A DNA stretch of 64,000 nt. Source: Armatimonadota bacterium. GTDB taxonomy: Bacteria > Armatimonadota > Zipacnadia > JAUWAU01. This document shows, in pieces, positions 15,975-24,964 of this stretch; position 1 is the first letter of the stretch, and every line of letters starts with the position of its first letter. Where the stretch lies: NCBI GenBank assembly GCA_030601885.1, contig JAUWAU010000012.1, forward strand, positions 62,001 through 126,000, in the 5' to 3' direction. A program made the position numbers and the translations under genes. Below the pieces are notes generated by a model that saw only the letters and a program-made list of their open reading frames with translations, searched no databases and was not told where the DNA came from.

Positions 15975-18812
15975 ATGTTGCAGCCTTGGTGCTATATGCT
16001 GGCTTTAAGGGTGGCCCTCATTGCGGCGGTGCCGACCTCGGCGGCGGAGCTGACCGTCGCGAATGGGAGCTTCGAGGAGCCGGTCATTCCCGACCCCCGC
16101 AGCCAACACTGGCACCAAGGGCCAGCGGCAGGTTGGGGAGGCGCGGTGGCCGGCCCGTCGCTGCAGTGGGAGACCATTGCTGCGCGCAGGGGGAGACAGG
16201 CGGCATTCATCAACGATCCGAAGATGCGGACCTTCGGACAGACGCTGCCAGAGCGCGCGAAGGCGGGCGAGGTCTACAGGCTGGAGTACTATCTGTACCG
16301 GACCGGCGCGCCGGGGCACTGCAAGGTGGTGGGGAAGCTCCTGTTCGGGGACGTGGTCGTCGCGTCGGATGAGATTAGCACCGATCGCCTCACCAGGGAG
16401 GCGTGGGCGCTTCGGGCGGCGGAGTATGTGGCGAAGCCTGAGGATGCGGGCAAGCGGATTCGGATCGAGTTCGTCGTTGACGATCTCTCCCCTGACGCAT
16501 ACACGAGGTTCGTCATGGATGAGGTGCGAGTGTACAACCCACCCCCGCCGCCGCCGCGGCATCGGCCCAGGGACTACTACGTCGCGAGGACCGGATCGGA
16601 CGACAACGACGGCACCCGGGCCCGACCGTTTCTGACGATACAACGAGCCGCCTCCGAGATGCAGGCCGGCGACACGTGCTATGTGGGCGAAGGCACGTAC
16701 CACGAAACCGTGCGCCCGCAACAGTCGGGCGAGAAGGGCAAGCCCATTCGGTTCGTCGCCCAGCCAGGAAAGCAGGTGATCCTGAGCGGGGCCGAGGCGA
16801 TCGCGGGGACGTGGGAGATCCACAAAGAGCGGATCTACAAGACAAAGGTGGCCGAGAACCTCAGCCAGTTGTTCCTCGACGGCGAGATGATGGTGGAGGC
16901 GCGCTGGCCCAACCAGCCCTTCGACGAGCGCTGGGACAAAGACACCTGGGCCAGCGAAGGCGAGGGCAGCGAGTATGGCAAGGTCGTGGATCCGCGACTC
17001 GCTGAGACGGGCATCGACTGGACCGGGGCGCTCGCCACGCTGAACGTCGGGTCCTGGCAGACGTACCTGCGTGCCGTTCGGAACCACGCGGCGGGCAGCG
17101 GCACATTCGAGTATGACAAGGACTTGACGCGGCGGCTGGAGCTGGAAAGGAAGCGCCGCCCCGGCTTCAACCGCTACTTCCTGTGGGGGAAGCTCGAGGC
17201 GCTCGATGCGCCGGGCGAGTGGTTCCTGGATCGCGAGTCGAGGACGCTGTACCTGTGGCCGCCCGATGGCAAGGATCCCTCGGGCCGACGGATCGAGGGC
17301 AAGACGCGCGAGTACGCCTTCGTCGTCGATGGGCTGGACCACATTGAGATCAACGGCTTCCGGTTCTTCGCTGCAACGTTCGTGTTCGAGAACGCGAGCG
17401 ACTGCGTGGTGGAGAACTGCGAGCTGCAGTTCCCCACGCACGCCAGGAGGATTGGGGAGCGGGATGACGGAGATCACTATGTCCCGTCGCAGTGCCGCCG
17501 GGCCAACGCGCAGTTTCTCGGCGGGCTATGTTCCCTGTCGCCGACGCTCATAGCGGGTCGGCGGAACGTGGTGAGGAACTGCCGCATCGCCTTCAGCGAG
17601 GCGCCGGGGCTCCTCCTCTCCGGCAGCGACAACACGATCGAGAACTGTCTGATCCACGACATCGACTGGCGGGGCCTGGGCAACGGCGCGGCGGGGAATC
17701 TCGGCGGGGTGCACATGGGCGCCTCCGCAAGGTCCACCTTCCGCCGGAACACCGTGTACAATGTGGGCTCATCGGAGGCGGTGATCCTGCCGACTCAGGG
17801 CCCGTCGATCTGCGAGTACAACTACATCCACCACGGCGGGCTGGTGCAGAGCGATGGGGCTCTGATTCAGTGTCATGGTTTGAGGCAGAACGGCACGGTG
17901 ATCCGATACAACTGGGTGCACGACCACAACGCGTTCAACTGGGGCGGCAATGGCATCCGCGGCGACGATCTGACGAGGGATCTCATCGTGCATCACAACG
18001 TGGCGTGGAACTGCAATGCGAAAGGCATCATCGTCAAGGGCGACAGAAACCAGGTATACAACAACTCCTGCTTCAACAACCTGCTGCTGGATATCGTGCT
18101 CTGGTCGGAGCCCACGCCGCACAAGGAATGGGCGCCGGGACAATGGGCCCATCTGCTTCAGCAGCAAAACGCCAACTCGAAAACGATCAACAACTACGCC
18201 CCGGCGCTCACCGGCCAGATGCCGCACGAGGTCCGAAGAGCGCGCGAGCTGAAGCCGCCACTGGGCGAGTTGTCGAACAACTATGTGCCGACACGGCCGA
18301 TGCTCACCGATCCGCGCGGGCCGGCCTTTCGTGAGGACGAACCGCTGCTGGTCAATCCGGCGGGGTTTGACTTCCGTCCCAGGCCGGGGTCGGCATTGAT
18401 CGACGCTGGCCGGCTCATTGAGGGCATCACTGAGCGCTTCGAGGGAAAGGCGCCGGACATCGGGGCCTATGAGTCCGGGGACGCGGCATACTGGATCCCC
18501 GGCTATCAGGCGAAGAAATCGTCCCGCCCGATACCTCCCGCCGGAGCCGCTGCCGTGCCGCCAGATGGCGCTCTAATATGGCTGGGGGGATACGGCGGCG
18601 AAGCCTACCACGTGTACCTGGGCGCGAGCGAGGCCGCCGTGGCCAGGGCGGACACGGACTCGGCGGAGTTCAAGGGCACGCAGTCGGGCAACGTCCTCTC
18701 GCTTCGCGGCATGAAACTGATCGCGGTGAACTACTGGCGGATTGACACGGTGGTTGGCGAGGAGGTCGTGCGTGGCGACGTGTGGCGGTTCACCTGCGGC
18801 GAGGAGGACTAA
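15975..18812 (+). CDS. Secreted right-handed beta-helix protein
   Basis: 945 residues. ATG 15975 begins a signal peptide (LALRVALIAAVPTSAAE); GTG 15927 is an alternative with a better ribosome site and a longer n-region. Residues 20-195 form a beta-sandwich starting VANGSFEEP, which looks like a carbohydrate-binding module. A run of six prolines links it to YYVARTGSDDNDGT, the start of a DUF1565/NosD-like beta helix. The helix region contains repeated short turns such as VVRNCRIAFSEAPGLLLSG and GNGIRGDDLTRDLIVHHNV. Such proteins are usually polysaccharide lyases, glycosidases or epimerases outside the cell. No decisive catalytic residue can be named. The C-terminal 120 residues (PDGALIWLGGYGGEAYHVYLG-like) form another beta domain. 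Confidence 0.88.
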   Translation: MLQPWCYMLALRVALIAAVPTSAAELTVANGSFEEPVIPDPRSQHWHQGPAAGWGGAVAGPSLQWETIAARRGRQAAFINDPKMRTFGQTLPERAKAGEVYRLEYYLYRTGAPGHCKVVGKLLFGDVVVASDEISTDRLTREAWALRAAEYVAKPEDAGKRIRIEFVVDDLSPDAYTRFVMDEVRVYNPPPPPPRHRPRDYYVARTGSDDNDGTRARPFLTIQRAASEMQAGDTCYVGEGTYHETVRPQQSGEKGKPIRFVAQPGKQVILSGAEAIAGTWEIHKERIYKTKVAENLSQLFLDGEMMVEARWPNQPFDERWDKDTWASEGEGSEYGKVVDPRLAETGIDWTGALATLNVGSWQTYLRAVRNHAAGSGTFEYDKDLTRRLELERKRRPGFNRYFLWGKLEALDAPGEWFLDRESRTLYLWPPDGKDPSGRRIEGKTREYAFVVDGLDHIEINGFRFFAATFVFENASDCVVENCELQFPTHARRIGERDDGDHYVPSQCRRANAQFLGGLCSLSPTLIAGRRNVVRNCRIAFSEAPGLLLSGSDNTIENCLIHDIDWRGLGNGAAGNLGGVHMGASARSTFRRNTVYNVGSSEAVILPTQGPSICEYNYIHHGGLVQSDGALIQCHGLRQNGTVIRYNWVHDHNAFNWGGNGIRGDDLTRDLIVHHNVAWNCNAKGIIVKGDRNQVYNNSCFNNLLLDIVLWSEPTPHKEWAPGQWAHLLQQQNANSKTINNYAPALTGQMPHEVRRARELKPPLGELSNNYVPTRPMLTDPRGPAFREDEPLLVNPAGFDFRPRPGSALIDAGRLIEGITERFEGKAPDIGAYESGDAAYWIPGYQAKKSSRPIPPAGAAAVPPDGALIWLGGYGGEAYHVYLGASEAAVARADTDSAEFKGTQSGNVLSLRGMKLIAVNYWRIDTVVGEEVVRGDVWRFTCGEED

Positions 18813-21091
18813 GGGCCCCTTCGGGGCGACGCGACCAGATGAGTCGCGCAGGCAAAGGCGAGGCGAGAAGGCGACACGGATGCAGGCAGAGATGCCTGCG
18901 CTCCCGGGGAGAGCTTGAGCAGCCGCACGCTGTGCCCGGGCATCTCGATCTCGAAGGTCACCTGGCCCCCGCCAACAGTCGGCAGCTCATCCACCTTCGT
19001 CTGCGGCAGGGCGGCAAGCTTCTGGTATTTCTCTATATTGGCTCGCAGGAGCTGGGCCCCAGCCCCCCCCAAACGCCGCGAGATGCTGCCGCCGAATACG
19101 GGCGCGTTGGGCAGTGGCTCGATACCGGCCTCTTCGCAATCCTTGTAGAACTCGCGCGCGAACACGCCGTGGCTCTCGTCCACTGTCCACTCGGAGAGCC
19201 GCCATCGGTTGTCCGGTTTCATTTGCCGATCGTGCACCGTGAGGCTGACGTGTTCGGCCGCTTTTGGCCGGCGTAACGCCCGGTGGTTGTAAAGCAGGAT
19301 GTAGATGGCGTCTCCCTTACGGACGCCGATGGCCCCGCATCTGGCCGGTGAAGTGCCGGTCACCTCGGTGGCCAGTCGCTCTCCGCCGGCCATCTGCTCG
19401 AGCATCCCGATCACGTGCGCCCGCGGATGCCGGATGCCTGCCGATGTCTGGGACCATTCGTGCACCTGCGCGACGTTCAATGCGTACACGCGCTCGGCGA
19501 TGGCCGCGTACCAGCTCGCCCCCCATTCGGTGACATCGCCGCCCATTAGCCGACGCCCATACTCGTCCTGCAGGATCGCGAACTCCGCCACCTCGACCGG
19601 CACATCGCGAAACTGCGGATACCGGTCGAGCCGTTCGCGCATTCGGCGGACTGCCACCTCGAAGGAATCCATCGACCGACCCACGCGGCCGTACCACGAG
19701 CACGACAGGAAGCACAGCCGGGTGCCGGTGCCTCCGGTGCAATAGTTCCTGCCCGTCGCCGCGTGATCGACGATCTCCAGGCCCCACCTCGGCCGGCCCG
19801 ATGCGGTGGTGGCGTCCTCCATGCCCGGATTGAGGATGTTGCCGGGGCCGATGTCGGCCTCCGGGATGACCCGCGTCACCGCGTCCACGGTGTAGTCGTA
19901 GTGCTTGAGGTATTCCTCCTTGCTCCCTGCCCAGTGCCCGGGATAGAGGTCGGGCTCGGTGCCGACGCGGAAGCGCCATTTGCTCACCACGTCCAGTCCG
20001 AACTCATCCACCATCGCCCGCACGACGGCCTCCACGTACTGGTGCCAGACCTCGAAGTCCTTCGGCGGATACGTGTTGCCGTACGTGTGCATCTCCGCCG
20101 GCTGGCTCATCGCCGTCGGGACGTTGTCGAGGACGATCCTCGGCGTATAGCCCCATGCGAGCATACCGCGGAGCTGCGCGATCAGTCCGGTGAAGTCACA
20201 GCGGATCTTCCCGTCCGGGCCGACGCCCTTGAAGTACTGGTTCCTCCCGTCGGTGCGTCCGCCGATGAGGCGCACGCAGTTGACGTACCTGGTGAAGGGT
20301 CGGCCGCGGCGAATGGAATTGCGCTGCTCGGGGTCGGCGAACATATGCTGGCTGGTGAAGTTGCTGATGGACCAGAAGTTGTAGCACTCGCCAATCGGCC
20401 GGTCCGCATAGACGTCAATCGTCCGGCTTCCGGGCTGCAGCTCGGGCAGCGGCAATGGCTCGGCGGCGATGCGCACGTTCTCGATGAGGCCTCGCCACGG
20501 CGCCCGGGCGCCCCGAATGCCGGCGAAAAAGCGCGCCGGCCAGTTCTCGATGAGCCGCCCCTCGGCCATCCCCACGAGCTCGTCGTCAACGCGCAGGAAG
20601 AAGGTGACCGTCGTCTCGTCGCTCTCCCAGGTGAACTGCACGTGGTGCCAGGACGCCGGCTCCCAACTGCGCGAGGCCGCATGGCGTATGGACGCGTAGT
20701 ACTCCTCGCCACCCTTGTAGACGGCGATGAGGCCGCCGTTCCGGAAGAAGATGGTCACGTGCACGTGGGCTTCTTCGCCGACGTGGAAAAGCGTTCGATC
20801 TTCCTGGGCGGGCCAGTCGTCCGGGGTGCGGCACCACAGCTCGACCGTGCCCGTGGCCGCGGCGAGGTGGTCCGCCATCGGGATCTCGATCCCGCCGTCG
20901 GAGAAGTCGATGCCCTGACCATCTCGACCGGCGGCTGTCGTCACGCTCGGATGAACGGTGAGCCCGGCGGCCGCGAGCTCGCCGAGAGTATCGCCATCGA
21001 TGAGCAGCTCGGCCCGTGATGTTGCGCCCGTCGTCAACACGGCCACTAACGAGGTCATGACAGCGTTGGTAAGCAGATTCACAGGAGCCAT
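18809..21091 (-). CDS. Secreted GH39-like glycosidase with LamG domain
   Basis: 760 residues from ATG 21091 (AAGGTCGG upstream); the track's extra 80 residues are not coding. A signal peptide (VMTSLVAVLTTGATSRAE) is followed by a LamG/concanavalin-like domain (about 30-200: GTVELWCRTPDDW, WHHVQFTWES). A TIM barrel follows with RVGTEPDLYPG, where Glu379 is the likely acid/base in a position like the NEP motif of GH39, and VAEFAILQDEYG, where Glu503 may be the nucleophile. GH39 includes beta-xylosidases and alpha-L-iduronidases. The last 30 residues are encoded partly by a dispersed repeat (GCAGGCAGAGATGCCTGC). The 3' end overlaps the convergent beta-helix gene by 4 bp. Confidence 0.85.
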   Translation of the reverse strand: MAPVNLLTNAVMTSLVAVLTTGATSRAELLIDGDTLGELAAAGLTVHPSVTTAAGRDGQGIDFSDGGIEIPMADHLAAATGTVELWCRTPDDWPAQEDRTLFHVGEEAHVHVTIFFRNGGLIAVYKGGEEYYASIRHAASRSWEPASWHHVQFTWESDETTVTFFLRVDDELVGMAEGRLIENWPARFFAGIRGARAPWRGLIENVRIAAEPLPLPELQPGSRTIDVYADRPIGECYNFWSISNFTSQHMFADPEQRNSIRRGRPFTRYVNCVRLIGGRTDGRNQYFKGVGPDGKIRCDFTGLIAQLRGMLAWGYTPRIVLDNVPTAMSQPAEMHTYGNTYPPKDFEVWHQYVEAVVRAMVDEFGLDVVSKWRFRVGTEPDLYPGHWAGSKEEYLKHYDYTVDAVTRVIPEADIGPGNILNPGMEDATTASGRPRWGLEIVDHAATGRNYCTGGTGTRLCFLSCSWYGRVGRSMDSFEVAVRRMRERLDRYPQFRDVPVEVAEFAILQDEYGRRLMGGDVTEWGASWYAAIAERVYALNVAQVHEWSQTSAGIRHPRAHVIGMLEQMAGGERLATEVTGTSPARCGAIGVRKGDAIYILLYNHRALRRPKAAEHVSLTVHDRQMKPDNRWRLSEWTVDESHGVFAREFYKDCEEAGIEPLPNAPVFGGSISRRLGGAGAQLLRANIEKYQKLAALPQTKVDELPTVGGGQVTFEIEMPGHSVRLLKLSPGAQASLPASVSPSRLAFACATHLVASPRRGP
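18882..18899. repeat. GCAGGCA-TGCCTGC palindromic repeat inside coding tail
   Basis: Perfect 7-bp arms with loop GAGA, at the 3' end of the GH39-like gene. On the minus strand it is translated as part of AQASLPAS, a peptide unlike the rest of the enzyme. Confidence 0.6.
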
Positions 21092-21293
21092 CCGACCTTG
21101 CCTCCCAAAATCTCCCGTCAATGTCGTCGCACTGCGTTTTCCAGAGCCGACCAGGATTTGCCTCTGTGCAGACCTAACACCTCTGCGCTGCTCGGATTTC
21201 GAGCCCCGCCCAACGGCAATGTGTAAACGCAATGTCAGCGCCACTGCGTATATAACATCGAGCACGAACGCCGTGATCGCAGGCCATCGTCCC

Positions 21294-21380
21294 GTGCCCA
21301 GTGAGGACAACGAGCTGGCAGCCAGGTGCAAACAGGGAGACCCCTACGCCTTTACGCAGCTTGTGCGGCGGCTTCGGCGG
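21294..21380 (+). pseudogene. Remnant of ECF sigma-factor N-terminus
   Basis: In frame from GTG 21294 the translation DNELAARCKQGDPYAFTQLV is a clear sigma-70 region-2 entry helix of ECF sigma factors. Homology stops abruptly at 21380, where the sequence becomes a copy of the GGGTCAGGCGCCGTG repeat module. No region 2.2-4 follows. The rest of the 448-bp gap 21092-21539 holds only this repeat end and a promoter/hairpin for the next gene. Confidence 0.6.
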
Positions 21381-21403
21381 GGGTCAGGCGCCGTGGCACA
21401 CGG
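21379..21403. repeat. Partial GTGGCACGG-family module joined to sigma remnant
   Basis: GGGGGTCAGGCGCCGTGG matches the end module of the composite repeats at 23746 (opposite orientation) and 49319 (same orientation). It starts exactly where the sigma-factor homology ends. Confidence 0.6.
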
Positions 21404-21447
21404 CTCCGGTCGGCGTTGTCACTTGCACCACAATTCGCTTCCCCCGC

Positions 21448-21476
21448 TTGCATTTCGCGCGTTATATGCGTATCCT
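21448..21476 (+). promoter_or_regulatory. Sigma-70-type promoter for aldo/keto reductase
   Basis: TTGCAT, a 17-base spacer, then TATCCT. Predicted transcription start is near 21483, exactly at the first base of the leader hairpin. Confidence 0.55.
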
Positions 21477-21482
21477 ATATGG

Positions 21483-21506
21483 CCTCCGGATGGCGGCATC
21501 CGGAGG
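21483..21506 (+). promoter_or_regulatory. Leader hairpin of aldo/keto reductase mRNA
   Basis: Perfect 10-bp stem CCTCCGGATG / CATCCGGAGG with a GCGG loop. It would form the very 5' end of the transcript and is followed by ACAATCGTTTT. It could stabilise the mRNA or act as a simple attenuator. The ribosome site AAGAGGAGG comes next. Confidence 0.5.
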
Positions 21507-21539
21507 ACAATCGTTTTGCATAAGAGGAGGCCTGCGTAC

Positions 21540-22664
21540 ATGCAGTATCGGATGCTGGGGAACACGGGTAAGAAGGTGTCGGCGCTTGGCTTCGGCGCCA
21601 TGCGCTTGCCCAAGGACAGAGACTACGCCATCGAGTGCATTCGGCGCTGCCTCGACTTGGGCGCCAACACCATAGACACAGCCTTCGGCTATCACCGGGG
21701 CGAGAGCGAGGTGATCGTGGGCGAGGCCATCGCCGATCGGGCGCGCGGGGACGTGTATCTGTCCACCAAGAACCCGCTCCGCGACAACACCGGCGCCGGC
21801 TGGCGGGAGCGCCTCGAGACCCAGCTCAAGAAGCTCAACACCGACTACATTGACTTCTACCAGGCCGTGCATGGCCTCAGTTGGGACAAGTACGTGGACA
21901 ACTTCTCCAAGCCCGGCGCCGGCCTCGAGGAAGCCATCAAAGCCAAGCAAGAGGGCACCATCCGCCACTTCGGCTTCTCCACGCACGACTCGCCGGAGGG
22001 CATCCAGAAGCTCATCGACACGGGTCATTTCGAGCACATCATCCTGCAGTACAACCTGCTGGACCGCAAGAACGAAGAGGTCATCGCGTACGCCCACGAA
22101 AAGGGCGTCGGCATTATGGTCATGGGACCCGTCGGCGGCGGGCGACTTGCGGCGCCGTCCCAGCAAATCCGGGAGATGCTCCCGGGCGGTGCCAAGAGCA
22201 GCGCCGAGATAGCCCTGCGCTTCGTGCTGGCCAATCCCGGGGTGAGCTGTGCCCTCTCCGGCATGAACGCCATCGAGCAGGTGGAGGAGAACGTTGCCAC
22301 CGCATCTCGGGAAGATCCGCTCAGCGACGAAGAGAAGCTGCACGTGATGCAGTCGCTCGAGGAGAACCGGAAGCTCGCGGAGCTGTACTGCACCGACTGC
22401 AAGTACTGCATGCCGTGCCCGAACGACGTGAACATCCCCCTCAACTTCCGCATCATGAACTTCCACCGGGTCTTCGGGCTCACGGACCACGCCAAGCAGC
22501 AGTACGCCCGGTTCTTTGCGGAGAAGAAGCGCGTCGAGGGCCTCGCCGCCAGCGAGTGCCAGGAGTGCGGCGAGTGCGAGCCCCAGTGCCCCCAGGACAT
22601 CCCCATCATCAAGCAGCTCAAGGAGACGCACGAGGCGCTGGGGGACAGCAGGGAAAAGGGTTAA
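21540..22664 (+). CDS. Aldo/keto reductase with C-terminal ferredoxin domain
   Basis: 374 residues. ATG 21540 has AAGAGGAGG; the ORF track runs 194 codons further upstream through the spacer and the sigma remnant. Residues 1-280 form an AKR barrel (LGNTGKKVSALGFGAMRLP, NTIDTAFGYHRGESEVIVG, with the catalytic Asp-Tyr pair in DTAFGY; HFGFSTHD). The C-terminal 100 residues carry two cysteine groups, CTDCKYCMPCP and CQECGECEPQCP, enough for one or two [4Fe-4S] clusters. Such AKR-ferredoxin proteins are common in anaerobes and probably couple sugar or aldehyde redox to a low-potential carrier. A strong promoter and a terminator bracket it, so it is a one-gene unit. Confidence 0.93.
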   Translation: MQYRMLGNTGKKVSALGFGAMRLPKDRDYAIECIRRCLDLGANTIDTAFGYHRGESEVIVGEAIADRARGDVYLSTKNPLRDNTGAGWRERLETQLKKLNTDYIDFYQAVHGLSWDKYVDNFSKPGAGLEEAIKAKQEGTIRHFGFSTHDSPEGIQKLIDTGHFEHIILQYNLLDRKNEEVIAYAHEKGVGIMVMGPVGGGRLAAPSQQIREMLPGGAKSSAEIALRFVLANPGVSCALSGMNAIEQVEENVATASREDPLSDEEKLHVMQSLEENRKLAELYCTDCKYCMPCPNDVNIPLNFRIMNFHRVFGLTDHAKQQYARFFAEKKRVEGLAASECQECGECEPQCPQDIPIIKQLKETHEALGDSREKG

Positions 22665-22698
22665 GGGTCAAGGGAAAAGCCAAAGGCAACGACAATGC

Positions 22699-22731
22699 AA
22701 AGGGGGCGGCCAGCGCCCCCTTTCTTTTGTT
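22699..22731 (+). terminator. Strong rho-independent terminator
   Basis: Stem AAAGGGGGCG / CGCCCCCTTT with a 5-base loop, then TTTCTTTTGTTT. It ends the aldo/keto reductase transcript. Confidence 0.85.
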
Positions 22732-22901
22732 TGCCGCCACTCGCACGTATTTGCTCCATTGTGGTAACATCACCGGTCCCCGAGTGCATCAGACCTAGAA
22801 GGGAGGGGCAAGCGGAGGGAAGTAACTTATTGCGTGGGGTATCCTGGTGTAGGCCGTAGTCGTTTGCTGACCACTGCCGTGCATGCCGGAGGAGAACAGC
22901 C

Positions 22902-23732
22902 GTGCACAAACGAGAAGCGGTGCGGCTCGACCGCGTCACGAAGCTCTTTCAGCGGAGCGGTCGGGCGTCGAACGCCAAGAACAGCAACCCCGGCAAGAGG
23001 AAGCGCCGCGAGCTGCGGGCGCTGGGCAACGTTGACGTGACCATCGGCGCGGGCGAGATCTTCGGCCTCGTCGGCCCGAACGGCTGCGGCAAGTCCACAC
23101 TGGTTCGCGTGCTCGCCACGCTGCTCATCCCGGATGCCGGCACGGCCAGCGTGTTCGGCCACGATGTCGTGTCGGAAGAGCGTACGGTCCAGAGACTCAT
23201 CAACAGAGTGTCCGTCGAGGCAGCCTTTTTCAAGAAGCTGTCTACCGCGGAGAACCTGCGCTTTGCAGCGCGGCTGTATGCGCTCGACCCCGGGGAAGCG
23301 GGGGACAGAGCAAACACGATCCTGAAGAGCCTCGGCTTCCCGATGAGCAGGATCGACGACTCCATGCAGGACCTGTCGCGCGGTATGCAGCAGAAGGTGG
23401 CCATCGCTCGCGGGCTGCTCACAGAACCCATCGTGATGCTCCTGGATGAGCCCACGACGGGCCTGGACCCGAAGTCAAAGCGCGACGTGCAGGCCTTCAT
23501 ACGCCGCATCAAGGACGGACACGACGCCACCGTGCTGCTCTCAACCCACGACATGGACGAAGCCGACAGGCTCTGCGATCGTGTCGCCATCATGCGCAAC
23601 GGCAAGATCATCGCCCAGGGCACGCCGGCTCAGCTCAAAGCCATGTGCAGCGGCGACGGCGAGGTGAGCCTCGAGGACGTCTTCATCGAGCTTACCGGCC
23701 GCAAGATCGAGGACGAAGACGAAGAGGAGTAG
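22902..23732 (+). CDS. ABC transporter ATP-binding protein
   Basis: 276 residues. The start is GTG 22902, with GGAGGAGA upstream. Walker A GPNGCGKST, signature LSRGMQQKVAIARG, Walker [13 protein letters not shown] and the H-loop STHDMDEADRLCD are all present. It resembles the ABC-2 export group (drug, lipid or polysaccharide exporters, DrrA/NatA-like). A basic insert after the first strand (SNAKNSNPGKRKRRE) and an acidic tail (EDEDEEE) are unusual. Its partner permease is the next gene, 311 bp away across a repeat cluster. The substrate is unknown. Confidence 0.94.
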   Translation: MHKREAVRLDRVTKLFQRSGRASNAKNSNPGKRKRRELRALGNVDVTIGAGEIFGLVGPNGCGKSTLVRVLATLLIPDAGTASVFGHDVVSEERTVQRLINRVSVEAAFFKKLSTAENLRFAARLYALDPGEAGDRANTILKSLGFPMSRIDDSMQDLSRGMQQKVAIARGLLTEPIVMLLDEPTTGLDPKSKRDVQAFIRRIKDGHDATVLLSTHDMDEADRLCDRVAIMRNGKIIAQGTPAQLKAMCSGDGEVSLEDVFIELTGRKIEDEDEEE

Positions 23733-23745
23733 GCCCCCAATCTGT

Positions 23746-24019
23746 GTGGCACGGCGCCTGACCCCCTTCGGGGTCGGCGTCCCGCCCGTAGGGTCAGGGA
23801 CTTGCTCGTGCCTGTCTGAAGCGGCACCCCGTACGGGGCCAAGCCGTGCATCCGCGGGGTAACAGAAGCACACGGGTAGCAAGCTACCCGTGCCACACGA
23901 TTCTCGCTGGCAAGCCACCCGTGGTACACCTCGCCCCTCCGTGTGCCACGGCTTGCTTGTCAAGCCGTGCGTTCCCTGCGAGGCCAAAGACACACGGGTA
24001 GCAAGCTACCCGCGCCACC
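23746..24019. repeat. Composite palindromic repeat cluster between ABC genes
   Basis: Fills nearly all of the 311-bp gap. A 151-bp unit (23746-23896) begins GTGGCACGG and ends CCGTGCCAC, and contains hairpin modules CCCCGTACGGGG and GGGTAGCAAGCTACCC. A related unit follows (about 23940-24019) with CGGCTTGCTTGTCAAGCCG. The first 100 bp recur almost identically, inverted, at 49241-49341. No gene is supported here. Confidence 0.8.
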
Positions 24020-24043
24020 CGGTCTGCCATCGGAGGCGCCACC

Positions 24044-24871
24044 ATGGTACGCACCCTATACGTCAGAGGACAGCCATGGCTCGCATTCATCGAGCGCAAC
24101 TTCGCCCTCCTGCGCCGCTATTGGCCGTGGGAGCTGTCGTGGACGGTGTACTCGGGCGCCATCGTGCTCTCCATCGGCTTCCTGGCCGTCGGGATGGAGC
24201 AGGTGAGCGGCGTTGACCTCCCCAAGGACAAGATCCTCGTGTATCTGCTCACCGGGTCGCTGCTGTGGCGATACCTCTCCGAGCTGTTCTGGGAGACCAG
24301 CAACGTCATCAGTTGGGAGCGCTGGGAAGGAACGCTCGAGTACACCTTGATGGCGCCCATCTCCCGCTTCGTGCATCTGATCGGCACGAGCCTTTTCGCT
24401 GTGCTCTATTCTGGGCTGCGCCTGGTGTTTCTGATGGTGCTCTGCGCCATCTTCTTCCAGCTCGACCTATCGGCGGCCAATATCCCCGGCGCTGCCGCCA
24501 TCCTCGCCATCGCCACCTTCTCGCTCGTGGGCCTGGGTCTGATGGGTGCATGTCTGCCATTGATGTCGCCGGAGAAGGGCATGCAGATGACGGGCATCAT
24601 TGAGGCGGTGCTGCTGCTCGTGTCCGGGATCTACTATCCCATTGAGGTACTGCCGCAGTGGCTGCAGTACGTCTCGCGCCTCTCGCCCATCACCTACACG
24701 CTCAAGGGCATGCGCGCCTGCCTCATTGACGGCGCCGGGCTCGGCGACGTCTGGCCGTACATCTGGCCCCTGCTCATCAGCGGGGCGATAATGATTCCGG
24801 CCGGTTTGAAGGTATTCGCGATGGCCGAGAAGTACTGCAAGCGCAAAGGGCGGCTGAAGCGAAGCGGGTAA
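24044..24871 (+). CDS. ABC-2 type permease
   Basis: 275 residues with about six membrane segments (for example SGAIVLSIGFLAVGM, LRLVFLMVLCAIFF, AAAILAIATFSLVGLGLMGA, IIEAVLLLVSGIYYPIEVLP). The last loop IYYPIEVLPQWLQYVSRLSP is the family signature of ABC-2 exporters. It pairs with the ATPase upstream. The product is an inner-membrane exporter of unknown substrate. Start ATG 24044 has GGAGG 11 bases upstream. Confidence 0.9.
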   Translation: MVRTLYVRGQPWLAFIERNFALLRRYWPWELSWTVYSGAIVLSIGFLAVGMEQVSGVDLPKDKILVYLLTGSLLWRYLSELFWETSNVISWERWEGTLEYTLMAPISRFVHLIGTSLFAVLYSGLRLVFLMVLCAIFFQLDLSAANIPGAAAILAIATFSLVGLGLMGACLPLMSPEKGMQMTGIIEAVLLLVSGIYYPIEVLPQWLQYVSRLSPITYTLKGMRACLIDGAGLGDVWPYIWPLLISGAIMIPAGLKVFAMAEKYCKRKGRLKRSG

Positions 24872-24964
24872 CGCGCATCCTCACGGTAGCGCATTCGCGG
24901 GACAGTCCGTAGCCGGGCACGGCGCGGTATCGGTCGTCGGCGGGGAGGCGGCCAGGCGTCGGGG

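Noticed and set aside
16005-17477. 490-residue minus-strand ORF opposite the beta-helix gene
   Set aside because: No motif or signal, Pro/Arg-rich shadow of a clear secreted protein.
19763-21019. 418-residue plus-strand ORF within the GH39-like gene
   Set aside because: Antisense shadow; the minus strand has LamG and glycosidase motifs and a good start.
20958-21539. Long N-terminal extension of the aldo/keto reductase in the ORF track
   Set aside because: It crosses the 3' part of a spacer, a promoter and a sigma remnant; the real start is ATG 21540 with AAGAGGAGG.
23733-24043. Small RNA gene or riboswitch between the ABC genes
   Set aside because: The hairpins are modules of a dispersed repeat found at unrelated loci, so a specific regulatory RNA is not supported.
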